Positions 48,903-59,436 of a stretch of DNA of 64,000 bases are shown piece after piece. Position numbers and translations under genes: made by a program. The stretch covers positions 372,001 to 436,000 of the forward strand of contig NZ_VWWJ01000002.1 in assembly GCF_011753055.1 (NCBI RefSeq). The letters are read 5' to 3'. How positions within the stretch are numbered: position 1 is the first letter of the stretch; every line of letters begins with the position of its first letter. The stretch is from Burkholderia sp. Ax-1719 (GTDB lineage Bacteria > Pseudomonadota > Gammaproteobacteria > Burkholderiales > Burkholderiaceae). A model generated the notes under the pieces. That model did no database searches. It saw only the letters and a program-made list of their open reading frames with translations, and was not told where the DNA came from.

Positions 48903-49195
48903 GCGTGAAATCCACTGCCGACTGCAAACAGAAGCCGGGCGTCATTGCGCCCGTGGTCGATCTGAAACGCTGCGAAGGCAAGGGCGATTGCCTGGAAGTT
49001 TGCCCGGAGAATGTGTTCGAGATTCGCCGGATCGATGACGCGGATTATCGCGAACTGGGTTGGGGAAATCGGCTAAAGCTGCGCGTACACGGAATGAAAG
49101 TCGCTTATACGCCGAATGCACAGGCCTGCCGCTCATGCGGTCTTTGTGTGACGGCGTGCCCTGAACGCGCAATCAAACTCGCGAGAACGGCGTAG
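48899..49195 (+). CDS. Two-cluster ferredoxin (4Fe-4S family)
   Basis: A 98-residue protein with two Cys clusters: CEGKGDCLEVCPENVFEI (three Cys) and CRSCGLCVTACPERAIKL (four Cys). The first set lacks one Cys of the usual CxxCxxC pattern, as in ferredoxins that carry a [3Fe-4S] or [4Fe-4S] cluster with another ligand. The linker (RELGWGNRLKLRVHGMKVAY) is longer than in simple 8Fe ferredoxins. It is last in an operon with a sigma factor and a small membrane protein. Its redox partner is unknown. Confidence 0.85.
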   Translation: MSVKSTADCKQKPGVIAPVVDLKRCEGKGDCLEVCPENVFEIRRIDDADYRELGWGNRLKLRVHGMKVAYTPNAQACRSCGLCVTACPERAIKLARTA

Positions 49196-49379
49196 TGCGA
49201 AATATCGCTGTGATGCCGGGTTAACTGAAAACGACACAAAGTTTTCCATAAACGCCATTGACGCTTACATTCTGTCTAAATGCCGTTCTCCTTCTATTGC
49301 AGCGCTTAATGGCGGCCTCTACTGAGCCGGTCGGCAACTTTACGTCCCGTGACGTTGCCGTTCCCCATCAGAGGACGTC

Positions 49380-50819
49380 ATGCGAATTGCTTCCGCTTCT
49401 CCCTCAACGCAATCACGCGCGAGCGCTGCGGCCAGGCTTGAGCGTTTGCCGCTTTCCGGCTACCACAAGCTGATTTTTACCATCATCGCGCTGGCGTTCT
49501 TTTTCGACTCGGTGGATCTCGGCACGATGACTTTCGTGCTGGGTTCGATCAAGAAAGAGTTTGCACTCTCGAACGCACAGGCCGGGCTGGTGGCGAGTTC
49601 GAGCTTCTTCGGTATGACGCTTGGCGCGGCGGTGGCGGGACTGCTGGCGGATCGCTTTGGGCGTCGGCCCGTATTTCAATGGAGCATGGTGCTCTGGGGC
49701 GTAGCTTCGTATCTGTGCTCGACAGCGCACGATATGAATTCGCTGATTATCTACCGCATTCTGTTGGGCTTTGGCATGGGCATGGAGTTTCCGATTGCCC
49801 AGGCGCTGCTGTCCGAGTTCGTGCCCGCGGCGAAGCGTGGCCGCCTCGTCGCACTGATGGACGGTTTCTGGCCGCTCGGCTTCATCACGGCGGGGATCGT
49901 CTCGTACTTCGTGCTGCCCGTGCTGGGCTGGCGTACCGTATTCGCGCTGCTTGCGATTCCGGCAGCTTTTGTGCTGGTGGTGCGCAGGGTCGTGCCTGAA
50001 TCGCCGCGTTGGCTTGAACATCGCGGTCAGGCGGATGAAGCAGATCGCGTCGTCGCACAGATCGAGGCGCGTGTGATGCGTTCCGCCGGACTGTCGAGCC
50101 TGCCGCCGCCTGCGCGTCTGGTGGAGTCCGCGCCTGTGCGCGGCCGCAGCGCGCTGCGCGAAATCTGGAGCGCAGCCTACCGTCGCCGTACGGTGATGGT
50201 GTGGGGGCTCTGGTTCTTCGCGTTGCTGGGATTCTATGGACTCACATCGTGGCTGGGCGCGCTGTTGCAGCAGGCGGGCTTCGAGGTCACGAAGTCCGTG
50301 CTGTATACGGTGTTAATTTCGCTAGGCGGCGTGCCGGGTTTTCTCTGCGCGGCGTGGCTGGTCGAAGTCTGGGGCCGCAAGCCCACCTGCGTGGCGTCGC
50401 TGCTGGGCGGCGGCGTGATGGCCTACGCCTATGGGCAGACCGCGCTGCACGGCGCGAGCATTCCGCTGCTGTTGGGCACGGGCCTCGTCATGCAATTCTT
50501 CCTGTTCGCGATGTGGGCCGCGCTTTACACCTACACGCCCGAACTTTATGGCACCGGCGCGCGTGCAACCGGCTCGGGATTCGCATCGGCAATCGGGCGC
50601 GTCGGGTCGTTGATCGGGCCTTACGCAGTGGGCGTGGTGTTGCCGTTGTTCGGGCAGGGCGGCGTGTTCATGCTGGGCGCGTTGTCATTTGCCATTGCTG
50701 CGCTCGCGGTCTGGACGCTGGGTATCGAAACCAAAGGATTGTCGCTCGAAGCACTGACGTCGAGCGATGATGCCGCGATTGCAGCGCCAATTGCGGGCAA
50801 CGAGGTCTGGGAGAAATAA
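49380..50819 (+). CDS. MFS transporter (sugar/aromatic-acid symporter type)
   Basis: A protein of 479 residues with 12 predicted helices. Motif A is GLLADRFGRRPVFQWSMV between helices 2 and 3, and RVVPESPRWLEHRGQADEAD lies at the central loop, as in the sugar-porter/AAHS branch. A second-half motif is LVEVWGRKPTCVASLLGGG. It may import an aromatic acid or similar compound. It stands alone in front of a 430-base gap leading to the guanidine riboswitch. A shorter start further in is possible, because the first 25 residues are Ser/Ala/Arg-rich. Confidence 0.83.
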   Translation: MRIASASPSTQSRASAAARLERLPLSGYHKLIFTIIALAFFFDSVDLGTMTFVLGSIKKEFALSNAQAGLVASSSFFGMTLGAAVAGLLADRFGRRPVFQWSMVLWGVASYLCSTAHDMNSLIIYRILLGFGMGMEFPIAQALLSEFVPAAKRGRLVALMDGFWPLGFITAGIVSYFVLPVLGWRTVFALLAIPAAFVLVVRRVVPESPRWLEHRGQADEADRVVAQIEARVMRSAGLSSLPPPARLVESAPVRGRSALREIWSAAYRRRTVMVWGLWFFALLGFYGLTSWLGALLQQAGFEVTKSVLYTVLISLGGVPGFLCAAWLVEVWGRKPTCVASLLGGGVMAYAYGQTALHGASIPLLLGTGLVMQFFLFAMWAALYTYTPELYGTGARATGSGFASAIGRVGSLIGPYAVGVVLPLFGQGGVFMLGALSFAIAALAVWTLGIETKGLSLEALTSSDDAAIAAPIAGNEVWEK

Positions 50820-51252
50820 GCGAAGCGCGTCCAGCTATGAACGATTGCGGTGTTGCGGTTCGCCAGCGCGACCACGTTGCAATTCAATGAATCTCGACGC
50901 GAAGATCGAATAGAAAAACTGGCGCAGGGCATTAGACACGATCACTCTCCAGCCGAAGCAAAATGATCGCGTTGAATGCAACAGCCATGCCATCCATCAA
51001 TTCTGCATATTACTGATGCGTAAGGCGAACCGCGTGCCCTCAAATAGTGCCGCGCGGTTCGCCCATAGCGCATTAATCCCCAACATAGGGCGCGCACTCT
51101 CTGCGAACGCGGCAGTTCAAGCGCAACGCTCCACCAGCTCAACGCCCCGCCAAACCCTTTAAATACCGCGATTTTTCAATCACGGTTGAAGCACTGGCAC
51201 AGATCTCGCTAAACGAGTCTGCGAGAGGTGCGAAGTAATTTGCATCATCTTA
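50820..51252. other. Intergenic region ahead of the guanidine riboswitch
   Basis: No supported gene was seen. Near 51,166-51,185 there is an imperfect hairpin (CCGCGATT, TTTC, AATCACGG), which may end the upstream MFS transcript. The promoter of the guanidine operon should lie just after it. A 66-codon minus-strand frame (50942-51142) lacks family features. Confidence 0.45.
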
Positions 51253-51399
51253 GGATCGCTAGGGTTCCGGTCGCTGCGCAGGACGATGTCGTATTTAGTC
51301 CGCGCCCGATGCCTGGTCCGAGAGCAATCCGGTCTCGTCTCCCACCTTCGTTCCGAGGGCGGTGCCGAGGCTCCACGGAGGGATAAAAGCCCGGGAGGT
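51253..51399 (+). ncRNA. Guanidine-I riboswitch (ykkC RNA)
   Basis: The conserved parts of the ykkC/guanidine-I aptamer are present in order: CTAGGGTTCCGG (from 51259), GGTCCGAGAG (51315-51324) and ACGGAGGGATAAAAGCCCGG (from 51375). The aptamer ends about 57 bases before the first gene. Guanidinium binding would turn on the operon. The presence of this RNA supports reading the carboxylase as a guanidine carboxylase and the DUF1989 pair as carboxyguanidine deiminase subunits. Confidence 0.92.
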
Positions 51400-51455
51400 C
51401 GCGATGTCGTTTGATCGCCCTCTCACGCTTATTCCCTTCGCCACCAGGAGCCTCC

Positions 51456-52223
51456 ATGCCGTCCAGCCTCCACGCTGAATTCGCGCTAACCGAATTAGCC
51501 AGTCAAGCACCGCTGTGGGAAACCGTGATTCCCGCAGGCGCGCATTGGTCCGGCATTCTGCGCCGCGGCCTCACGCTGCGCATCGTCGATCTCGAAGGCG
51601 GTGCGAATCTCGCCGCCGTGTTCCATCGTCAGGAAGATCCGCTCGAACGCTACAACATGGCGGATACGCTCAAGGCGCAGCACACCGCGCATCTCACGCG
51701 CGGCCACGCCTTGCATACCGATATGGGCCGCGTCATCGCGTCGATTACCGGCGATACGCTTGGCTGGCACGATCCGCTGGGCGGCGTGGGCGACGCCGCG
51801 CTGTTCGCGCGTAAATACGCTGCAAAGCGCTATCAGGATCATCGCAACGAGATGATCCGAAATGGCCGCGACAGCCTTGTACTCGAACTCGCGAAATACG
51901 GGCTGGGCGCGCGCGATCTCGTTGCCAATGTGAACTTCTTCAGCAAGGTGTCGGTGGGCGAGGACGGCTCGCTCGAATATGTGCCGCGCCATTCTCAGGC
52001 GGGCGCTGCGCTCGATCTGCGCTTCGAAATGAATACGCTTGCGGCGTTCTCCACTGCGCCGCATCCGCTCGATCCTCAACGCGACTACGCACCGAAGCCG
52101 GTGAAACTGATCGCATGGCGCGCCTATGCCGCCGATGCCCGCGCGCCCGAAGACGATCTCTGCCGCGCCTCGTGCGCCGAGAACGGCCGCGCCTTCACCA
52201 ACACCGACCGCCTGTTCGCCTGA
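51456..52223 (+). CDS. DUF1989 protein (urea-amidolyase-associated protein 1; carboxyguanidine deiminase subunit)
   Basis: The start is the ATG at 51456 with CAGGAG nearby; the frame extends into the riboswitch through a TTG that is not a likely start. The protein is 255 residues. The DUF1989 pattern is visible as [40 protein letters not shown] and LVANVNFFSKVSVGEDGSL. A proposed metal site involves His/Cys residues (GWHDPLGG, RASCAENG). In guanidine degraders the two DUF1989 proteins (CgdA/CgdB) form a heteromer that removes ammonia from carboxyguanidine, giving allophanate. Which subunit is A or B cannot be settled here. Confidence 0.87.
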   Translation: MPSSLHAEFALTELASQAPLWETVIPAGAHWSGILRRGLTLRIVDLEGGANLAAVFHRQEDPLERYNMADTLKAQHTAHLTRGHALHTDMGRVIASITGDTLGWHDPLGGVGDAALFARKYAAKRYQDHRNEMIRNGRDSLVLELAKYGLGARDLVANVNFFSKVSVGEDGSLEYVPRHSQAGAALDLRFEMNTLAAFSTAPHPLDPQRDYAPKPVKLIAWRAYAADARAPEDDLCRASCAENGRAFTNTDRLFA

Positions 52224-52232
52224 GGAGCCGCC

Positions 52233-52886
52233 ATGCCGATCATCGAAAGCGCGCTCGACGCGCGCCATGCCCATTACGACTTCACGCTCCCCGCAGGCGA
52301 GCCCTGGCTTTATGACCTCAAGCGCGGGCAGACGCTGCGCATTGTCGATCTCGAAGGCAATCAGGCCGTCGATACGCTGTTCTATCGCAGCGCCGATCCG
52401 GTCGAACGCTATAGCGCGCAGGACACGATTCGCGCGCAACGCAATCTGTATCTGAGCGCCGGCAGCGTGCTGATGTCGAATCTGGGCAATCCGCTCCTGA
52501 CCATCGTCGCCGATACCTGCGGGCGTCACGATACGCTCGGCGGCGCGTGCGCGGCGGAGAGCAATACCGTGCGCTATGCGCTCGACAAACGCCATATGCA
52601 TAGCTGCCGGGACAGCTACCTCAACGCGCTCGCGCATTGCACCTGTGGCGCGGCGGCCTTGCTCGGCAAGCGCGATCTCGTCAGCAATATCAACTTCTTC
52701 ATGAACGTGCCGGTGACGCCGCTGGGCAAGCTCACGTTCGAAGACGGCATTTCCGCGCCCGGAAAATACGTGGAAGTACGCGCAGAAGAAGACGTGACCG
52801 TGCTGATCTCGAACTGCCCGCAACTCAACAACCCCTGCAACGGCTATAACCCCACGCCGGTGCGCCTGCTCGTGTGGGAGGCGTGA
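52233..52886 (+). CDS. DUF1989 protein (urea-amidolyase-associated protein 2; carboxyguanidine deiminase subunit)
   Basis: A protein of 217 residues, partner of the previous gene (9 bases away, GAGGAG before the ATG). It has [59 protein letters not shown] and [16 protein letters not shown]. The Cys/His content (DTCGRHD, HCTCG) suggests a metal centre. Its stop overlaps the carboxylase start as TGATG, so translation is coupled. The two DUF1989 proteins are homologous and probably interact. Confidence 0.88.
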   Translation: MPIIESALDARHAHYDFTLPAGEPWLYDLKRGQTLRIVDLEGNQAVDTLFYRSADPVERYSAQDTIRAQRNLYLSAGSVLMSNLGNPLLTIVADTCGRHDTLGGACAAESNTVRYALDKRHMHSCRDSYLNALAHCTCGAAALLGKRDLVSNINFFMNVPVTPLGKLTFEDGISAPGKYVEVRAEEDVTVLISNCPQLNNPCNGYNPTPVRLLVWEA

Positions 52887-55800
52887 TGGCGTTCGACAAG
52901 ATCCTGATCGCCAATCGCGGCGAAATTGCGTGCCGCGTGATTCGCACGCTCAAGCGTCTGGGCATTGCTTCGGTGGCGGTGTATTCGGAAGCCGATCGTC
53001 ACGCCATGCATGTGATGCTGGCGGACGAAGCCATCTGCATCGGCCCGGCGCCGGTGGCGCAGAGCTATCTGAATGCTGCGGCTATTCTCGACGCCGCGCG
53101 CCAGACGGGGGCGCAGGCCGTGCATCCGGGCTACGGCTTTCTGTCCGAAAACGCGGCGTTTGCGCGTGCCTGCGAAGCCGCGGGCATCGCGTTCATTGGG
53201 CCGCGCGCCGATCAGATGACGGCGTTCGGCCTCAAGCACACGGCGCGCGAGATCGCCCAGGCGAACGGCGTGGCGCTGTTGCCCGGCACCGGTTTGCTGC
53301 CCGATGTGCAGGCTGCGCTCGAAGCGGCCGGCGCGCTGGGTTATCCGGTCATGCTCAAGAGCACGGCGGGCGGCGGCGGTATCGGCATGTCGTTGTGCCG
53401 CGACGCGGCGCAGCTTGAAGCGGCCTTTGCATCGGTGGCGCGGCTTGGACAGAGCAACTTCGCCAATGCGGGCGTGTACCTGGAAAAGTTCGTCGAGCAT
53501 GCGCGCCATATCGAAGTGCAGATTTTCGGCGATGGAAAGGGCGGCGTGATTGCGCTGGGCGAACGCGATTGCTCGGTGCAGCGGCGCAATCAGAAGGTGA
53601 TCGAGGAAACGCCCGCGCCGGGATTGAGCGCACAGGAGCGTGAGTCTTTGCACGCAACAGCGGTGCGTCTCGCCCGCGCGGTTCAATACGCCAACGCGGG
53701 CACGGTGGAGTTCGTATTCGATGCGCGCGAGCGTGCGTTCTATTTCCTAGAAGTCAATACGCGTCTGCAGGTCGAACATGGTGTGACCGAAGCCGTTTAT
53801 GGCGTCGATCTGGTCGAATGGATGATTCGTCAGGCCGAGGGCACGCTCGCGCCGCTCGACACGCTGGCGGTCAAAGCGCCGCACGGCGCGAGCGTGCAGG
53901 TGCGCGTCTATGCCGAAGACCCGAACCGCCAGTTCCAGCCGAGTTCCGGACTGCTTACGCATGTGGTGTTTCCGGACGACGTGCGCGTGGATACCTGGGT
54001 CGATGCGGGCACGGAAGTGAGCGCCTTTTACGATCCGCTCGTGGCCAAGATCATCGCGACCGCCGACACGCGCGAAGCCGCGCTCGCGAAACTCACGAGC
54101 GCGCTCGAACGCACGCAGCTTTACGGTATCGAGACCAATCTCGACTACCTGCGCGCGGTGGTGGGATCGGCGACCTTTGCAGCGGGCGAGCAGACCACCG
54201 CGTTTCTGGGCCGGTTCCTGTTTGCGCCGCATACCGTTGATGTGCTCGACGGCGGCGTGCAGACTACCGTGCAGCAAACGCCAGGACGCCTGGGCTATTG
54301 GGACGTGGGCGTGCCGCCATCGGGGCCGATGGACGATCTGTCGTTCAGTCTTGCTAATGAATTGCTAGGCAACGAAGCCAATGCTGCGGGTCTGGAATTC
54401 ACGATGGTCGGCGCGACGCTGCGTTTCAATTGCGACACGCTGTTCGTGCTGGGCGGCGCGCCGCTGGCCGCGACGCTGGGTGGCAAGCCCGTGCCGTTCT
54501 GGCAGGTTATGCGCGCGGCGGCGGGCAATGTGCTCAAGCTGGGTGGCGTGACAGGGGCCGGCGTACGCGCGTGCCTGGCGGTGAAGGGCGGCTTGCAGGT
54601 GCCCGATTATCTCGGCAGCAAGGCGACATTTACGCTGGGCCAGTTTGGCGGTCATGCGGGCCGCGCGCTGCGCAAGGGCGATGTGCTGCATCTTGCGCCC
54701 GGCGCTGGCAAGGGCGAGGCAGGCGCGGTACTGCCTTCGGAGCGCATTCCGGCGCTCACGCACGCATGGGAACTGGCGGTGCTGGACGGCCCGCATGGCG
54801 CGCCGGATTTCCTCACGCGCGAGGATATCGCCATGCTTTACGAGGCGCGCTGGACGGTGCATTACAACTCCAGCCGCACGGGAGTGCGCCTGATTGGCCC
54901 GAAGCCGCAATGGGCGCGCACCGACGGCGGCGAAGCGGGCCTCCATCCGTCGAATATTCACGACAACGCCTATGCGATTGGCGCAGTGGATTTCACGGGC
55001 GATATGCCGGTGATTCTCGGACCGGACGGCCCGAGCCTGGGCGGGTTCGTCTGCCCGGTGACGGTGGTGGGCGAGGAGCTGTGGAAACTCGGCCAGTTGC
55101 GGCCCGGCGATACGGTGCGTTTCGTTCCCGCGCGGAAAGAATCGCAAGAGGACGCGCACGAATGCGTGCTCTATCGCAGCGCGCCCGCGGAAGATGGCGA
55201 GGAGTCGGCCGTCGTATTCCGCCGCTCGGGCGATCGCAATCTGCTGATCGAATACGGTGCGCCGGTGCTCGATCTCAAGCTGCGCTTTCGCGTGCACGCG
55301 CTGATGAACTGGCTCGCCGATCATCGCGTGCCCGGTATTGTCGATCTCACGCCGGGCATCCGCTCCTTGCAGGTGCATTTCGACCCCGCGGTGTTGTCGC
55401 TCGAACGGCTGATCGATCACATCAAGTGTGCGCAGGCGCAACTGCCCGCCGTCGATGCGATGCGCGTGCCCAATCGCATCGTGCATCTGCCGCTGTCCTG
55501 GGATGATCCGTCGACGCGCATCGCCATCGAGCGCTATATGCAGAGCGTGCGTCCCGATGCGCCCTGGTGTCCTAGCAACATCGAATTTATCCGCCGCATC
55601 AACGGGCTCGACAGTATCGACGACGTGAAGCGCATCGTGTTCGACGCGCGTTACCTCGTGCTCGGTCTCGGCGACGTCTATCTGGGTGCGCCGGTGGCGA
55701 CGCCGGTGGACCCGCGCCATCGTCTCGTCACGACCAAGTACAACCCGGCGCGTACATGGACGCCGGAAAACGCAGTGGGCATCGGCGGCGCCTATATGTG

Positions 55801-56494
55801 CGTGTACGGCATGGAAGGCCCCGGCGGTTATCAGTTCGTGGGGCGCACGGTGCAGATGTGGAACCGCTATCGCTCGACGGCAGAATTTGCGCCGGGCCAG
55901 CCGTGGCTGCTGCGCTTCTTCGATGAAATCCGCTTCTTCGAAGTGAGCGAGGCGGAACTGGCGGAATGGCGCAGCGAATTCATCGCGGGGCGGCGCGCGC
56001 TGCGCATCGAGGAATCCGTGTTCGATCTTGGCGAATACGAGCGTTTCCTGCGCGACGAATCTGCTTCGATTGCCGCTTTCAAGACTACGCAGCAGGCCTC
56101 GTTCGAAGCGGAACGCGAACGCTGGCGCGCCGCGGGCCACGCCGAATACGTGGGCGAGGCCGGTGCGGAAAGCGCGGCTCAAGCGGCCACGCCGGATGCG
56201 CTCGACGACGATTGCCGGGCCATTGGCGCGGATGTGTCGGGCAGCGTGTGGAAGCTGCTGGTGGCCGAGGGCGAACGCGTCGAAGAAGGCCAGGACGTGG
56301 CGATTCTCGAATCGATGAAGATGGAAGTGACAGTGTCGGCGCTCGCGGCGGGCGTGGTCGAATCGCTCGCGTGCGCGGAAGGCGACGCGGTCACCGCAGG
56401 GCAGCGGCTGATGGTGATCCGCATCGACGCCGACTGCACGGCTTCGGTAACGGCAACAGAAAACATCGGCGACGAGGAGGCCGAATGCCAATGA
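52886..56494 (+). CDS. uca: Biotin-dependent guanidine/urea carboxylase
   Basis: The ATG at 52886 ([19 protein letters not shown]) overlaps the previous stop, with GGGAGG ahead. The protein is 1,202 residues. Biotin carboxylase comes first, to about residue 450: the ATP-grasp loop is [13 protein letters not shown], and [18 protein letters not shown] is the conserved active-site stretch. Next are the KipA/KipI-type carboxyltransferase halves ([51 protein letters not shown]). The C-terminal biotin carrier has ESMKMEVTV (biotinyl Lys at about residue 1,145). It makes carboxyguanidine (or carboxyurea) from bicarbonate with ATP. The riboswitch and DUF1989 neighbours favour guanidine. No break was found. 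Confidence 0.92.
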   Translation: MAFDKILIANRGEIACRVIRTLKRLGIASVAVYSEADRHAMHVMLADEAICIGPAPVAQSYLNAAAILDAARQTGAQAVHPGYGFLSENAAFARACEAAGIAFIGPRADQMTAFGLKHTAREIAQANGVALLPGTGLLPDVQAALEAAGALGYPVMLKSTAGGGGIGMSLCRDAAQLEAAFASVARLGQSNFANAGVYLEKFVEHARHIEVQIFGDGKGGVIALGERDCSVQRRNQKVIEETPAPGLSAQERESLHATAVRLARAVQYANAGTVEFVFDARERAFYFLEVNTRLQVEHGVTEAVYGVDLVEWMIRQAEGTLAPLDTLAVKAPHGASVQVRVYAEDPNRQFQPSSGLLTHVVFPDDVRVDTWVDAGTEVSAFYDPLVAKIIATADTREAALAKLTSALERTQLYGIETNLDYLRAVVGSATFAAGEQTTAFLGRFLFAPHTVDVLDGGVQTTVQQTPGRLGYWDVGVPPSGPMDDLSFSLANELLGNEANAAGLEFTMVGATLRFNCDTLFVLGGAPLAATLGGKPVPFWQVMRAAAGNVLKLGGVTGAGVRACLAVKGGLQVPDYLGSKATFTLGQFGGHAGRALRKGDVLHLAPGAGKGEAGAVLPSERIPALTHAWELAVLDGPHGAPDFLTREDIAMLYEARWTVHYNSSRTGVRLIGPKPQWARTDGGEAGLHPSNIHDNAYAIGAVDFTGDMPVILGPDGPSLGGFVCPVTVVGEELWKLGQLRPGDTVRFVPARKESQEDAHECVLYRSAPAEDGEESAVVFRRSGDRNLLIEYGAPVLDLKLRFRVHALMNWLADHRVPGIVDLTPGIRSLQVHFDPAVLSLERLIDHIKCAQAQLPAVDAMRVPNRIVHLPLSWDDPSTRIAIERYMQSVRPDAPWCPSNIEFIRRINGLDSIDDVKRIVFDARYLVLGLGDVYLGAPVATPVDPRHRLVTTKYNPARTWTPENAVGIGGAYMCVYGMEGPGGYQFVGRTVQMWNRYRSTAEFAPGQPWLLRFFDEIRFFEVSEAELAEWRSEFIAGRRALRIEESVFDLGEYERFLRDESASIAAFKTTQQASFEAERERWRAAGHAEYVGEAGAESAAQAATPDALDDDCRAIGADVSGSVWKLLVAEGERVEEGQDVAILESMKMEVTVSALAAGVVESLACAEGDAVTAGQRLMVIRIDADCTASVTATENIGDEEAECQ

Positions 56495-58311
56495 ATGCGC
56501 TCACAACGATTTCCCCTATGCCAATGACGATTGCCGCGCTGCGTGCGCGTTATCTTGATGGCAGCCTCACGCCCGCGCAGGTCGTCGAGCAGATTGCGGC
56601 GCGCACGTCGGGCGACGATCCGCACCACGTCTGGATTCGCGCACTCACGCGCGACGAGATGATGCGTTATGTGGAAGCGCTCGCCGGGCGCGATCCGGCC
56701 ACGTTGCCGCTGTACGGCATTCCGTTCGCTATCAAGGACAACATCGATCTTGCAGGCGTGCCGACCACGGCGGCCTGCCCGGATTACGCGTACACGCCAC
56801 AGGCCAGCGCGGCCGTTGTCGCGCGCCTGATTGCTGCGGGCGCGATTCCCGTCGGCAAGACCAATCTCGATCAGTTCGCCACGGGCCTCTCGGGCCAACG
56901 CTCGCCGTACGGCGCTTGCCGCAATGCCTTGGACCCGGAATACGCTTCGGGCGGTTCGAGTTCGGGTTCGGCTGTGTCGGTGGCTTTGGGGATCGCGGCC
57001 TTCGCACTGGGCACCGATACCGCCGGCTCGGGCCGCGTGCCGGCCGCCTTCCACGGCCTCGTGGGACTGAAACCGACCAAGGGCGTGTTGAGCACGCAGG
57101 GCGTCGTGCCCGCGTGCCGCTCGCTCGATTGCGTATCGATCTTCGCGCACACGGCGGACGATGCGCAGACGGTCTTCGAATCCGCTCACGGCGTGACGGA
57201 AGGCGATCCGTATGCGCGTGCATGGGAAGGTGCCTCTGGCGATGTGGTTTCGCTGCGCGGGCTGCGTCTGGGCGTGCCGCGCGAGGCGCAACGCGAGTTC
57301 TATGGCGATGCGTCGTATGCTGAGGCATTCGATGTTGCACTCGACAAACTGCGTGCCGAAGGCGCTGAAATCATCGAGATCGATTTCGAGCCGTTTATCG
57401 ACACCGCGCGCCTGCTCTACGAAGGACCGTTCGTGGCGGAGCGACTGGCGGCGATTCGTCCGTTTTATGAAGCGAATCCCAATGCCTTGCATCCCGTGAC
57501 GCGCGCGATCATTGGCGGCGCGACGCGCTGGAGCGCGGCAGACACCTTCACCGCCTTCGACCGGCTGGCCGCGCTGCGGATGAAATCCGAACGCGTCTGG
57601 CCAGATATCGACGCACTGCTGACCCCCACCTCGCCGACCACCTCGACCGTCGCCGAACTCGAAGCCGATCCGATCGGCGTGAATGCGAAGTTCGGCTATT
57701 ACACGAACTTCGTGAATCTGCTCGATCTGTCCGCGCTGGCCGTGCCTGCTGGCATTTGCGAAACGGGCGCGCATGCGGGAAAGCCTTTTGGTATCACTTT
57801 CGTTGCGCGCGCACACGAAGATTCGAAGCTTCTGGCAATTGCGCAAGCCTGGCTTGGCGAGCGAGCGCTTACGGTCAAAAAGGCTACGGCGGAAAACGTG
57901 CGTGTTGCCGTGGTGGGCGCACATCTGAGCGGCCAGCCACTCAACGATCAACTGACCTCGCGCGGCGCGCGCCTTATCGAAACGACGCGTACCGCGCCTG
58001 CGTATCGCCTTTACGCGTTGCCGCAAGGCCAGAAACCGGGCCTTCAGCGCGTAGCCGAAGGCGGCGTTGAGATCGAAGTCGAGGTCTGGGAAATGCCTGC
58101 GGCGCAATTTGGCTCCTTTGTCGCGCTCATTCCCGCGCCGCTTGGCATTGGCACGCTGTCGCTCGTCGATGGCAGCACGGTGCAGGGCTTTCTGTGCGAA
58201 AGCATTGCCTTGCAAGGTGCCGCTGATATCAGCGCATTCGGCGGCTGGCGTGCATGGCTCCAGCGCAATGCGTCAACGCCCATCGAATCGTCAGAAAAGC
58301 AGGAATGCTGA
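56485..58311 (+). CDS. atzF: Allophanate hydrolase
   Basis: The start is the ATG at 56485 ([13 protein letters not shown]), after GAGGAGG; another ATG at 56491 overlaps the carboxylase stop. The protein is 608 residues. The amidase-signature half has [14 protein letters not shown] (Lys), [17 protein letters not shown] and [16 protein letters not shown] (nucleophile Ser). The C-terminal domain (from about residue 470, [19 protein letters not shown]) is the decarboxylating part found in AtzF-type proteins. It splits allophanate to two CO2 and two ammonia, the last step of guanidine use. The frame extends upstream inside the carboxylase gene, but that part is shadow. Confidence 0.93.
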   Translation: MPMNALTTISPMPMTIAALRARYLDGSLTPAQVVEQIAARTSGDDPHHVWIRALTRDEMMRYVEALAGRDPATLPLYGIPFAIKDNIDLAGVPTTAACPDYAYTPQASAAVVARLIAAGAIPVGKTNLDQFATGLSGQRSPYGACRNALDPEYASGGSSSGSAVSVALGIAAFALGTDTAGSGRVPAAFHGLVGLKPTKGVLSTQGVVPACRSLDCVSIFAHTADDAQTVFESAHGVTEGDPYARAWEGASGDVVSLRGLRLGVPREAQREFYGDASYAEAFDVALDKLRAEGAEIIEIDFEPFIDTARLLYEGPFVAERLAAIRPFYEANPNALHPVTRAIIGGATRWSAADTFTAFDRLAALRMKSERVWPDIDALLTPTSPTTSTVAELEADPIGVNAKFGYYTNFVNLLDLSALAVPAGICETGAHAGKPFGITFVARAHEDSKLLAIAQAWLGERALTVKKATAENVRVAVVGAHLSGQPLNDQLTSRGARLIETTRTAPAYRLYALPQGQKPGLQRVAEGGVEIEVEVWEMPAAQFGSFVALIPAPLGIGTLSLVDGSTVQGFLCESIALQGAADISAFGGWRAWLQRNASTPIESSEKQEC

Positions 58312-58376
58312 TGAAAATATTCAATTCCAAAGTTTCAGAAACACCCGCCGTACCGTTCAATACATGGAGATCAGTC

Positions 58377-59408
58377 ATGAAAGCCACGCACGTTACGTTT
58401 GAACAGGGCACGTCCCCGGCGCGCCGCTGGGCCACCCGTCTTGCCGCAGGCGTTGCGCTTGCTGCCGGACTGTTTGCGGCAACCGGCCAGGCGGCGAGCG
58501 CCGCGCCGCTGCGTATCGGTTATAGCGACTGGCCGGGCTGGGTGGCCTGGCAAGTCGCCATCGACAAGGGCTGGTTCAAGGAAGCCGGTCTCGACGTGAA
58601 GTTCGACTGGTTCGATTACGCGGCCTCGATGGATGCGTTTGCGGCCAACAAGCTCGACGCCGTGCTCGTGACCAATGGAGACGCGCTGACGATGGGCGCG
58701 AACGGCGCGAAAAACGTGATGGCGCTGATCACCGATTACTCGAACGGCAATGACATGGTGATCGCCAAGCCGCCCGCGCGCAAGATTCAGGATCTGAAGG
58801 GCAAGAAGATTGGCGTGGAATTCGGTGTGGTCGATCATTTGCTGCTGCTCGACGCCTTGCAGCGCGCGGGCATGAAAGAGGGCGACGTCACACTCGTGAA
58901 CGCCAAGACCACGGAAACGCCGCAAGTGCTCGCCTCATCCGATGTGGCCGCGATTGCGGCATGGCAGCCTAATGCGGGCGAGGCGCAACGCGCGGTGCCA
59001 GGCGCACGACCGGTGTTCACTTCCGCCGACGAACCGGGCCTCATTTACGACGTGCTCGCCGTCAATCCCGTGAGTCTCGCGGCGCATAAGGCCGATTACA
59101 AAAAACTCGCGAAGGTCTGGTATCGCGTGGTGCATTACATCGAAGATCCGGCCACGCAGGGCGACGCGGTGAAGATCATGTCGGCGCGAGTGGGTCTGAC
59201 GCCCGCGCAATATCTGCCGCTGCTCAAAGGCACGAAACTGCTCACGCTGCCCGAAGCGCAACAGGCTTACGTGAAAGCCGATGGCTTCAAGTCGCTTTAT
59301 GGCTCCAGCCACGCCGCCGATGCATTCAACGTGAAGTATCAGGTCTACAAGACGTCGCAGGATGTGGGCGCGTATGTGGACCCGTCCATCACGAGCGCCT
59401 TGAAGTAA
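58377..59408 (+). CDS. ABC transporter substrate-binding protein of the guanidine operon
   Basis: The ATG at 58377, with GGAGA seven bases upstream, gives MKATHVTFEQGTSPARRWAT and a signal peptide ending QAASAAP. A longer frame with ATGs at 58305 and 58311 lacks a signal-like start. The protein is 343 residues, NMT1/TauA-like (LRIGYSDWPGWVAWQVAIDK, DAVLVTNGDALTMGANG, KGKKIGVEFGVVDHLLLLDA). Such binding proteins next to urea/guanidine carboxylases are annotated as urea-carboxylase-related importers; guanidine or a guanidine-like compound is the likely ligand. Confidence 0.88.
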   Translation: MKATHVTFEQGTSPARRWATRLAAGVALAAGLFAATGQAASAAPLRIGYSDWPGWVAWQVAIDKGWFKEAGLDVKFDWFDYAASMDAFAANKLDAVLVTNGDALTMGANGAKNVMALITDYSNGNDMVIAKPPARKIQDLKGKKIGVEFGVVDHLLLLDALQRAGMKEGDVTLVNAKTTETPQVLASSDVAAIAAWQPNAGEAQRAVPGARPVFTSADEPGLIYDVLAVNPVSLAAHKADYKKLAKVWYRVVHYIEDPATQGDAVKIMSARVGLTPAQYLPLLKGTKLLTLPEAQQAYVKADGFKSLYGSSHAADAFNVKYQVYKTSQDVGAYVDPSITSALK

Positions 59409-59436
59409 CCGCATCGCTGCATTAGAGGAGAGCGCC

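Noticed and set aside
50942..51142. 66-codon minus-strand frame ahead of the riboswitch
   Set aside because: No family features, no ribosome-binding site seen, and position in a promoter region.
54365..56491. 708-codon minus-strand open frame, and a similar one at 56179-58215
   Set aside because: Shadows of the carboxylase and allophanate hydrolase genes; no motifs and no ribosome-binding sites.
52886..58311. Plain urea carboxylase/allophanate hydrolase (urea amidolyase) role
   Set aside because: The guanidine-I aptamer and the DUF1989 pair point to guanidine. Urea use is only a possible side activity.
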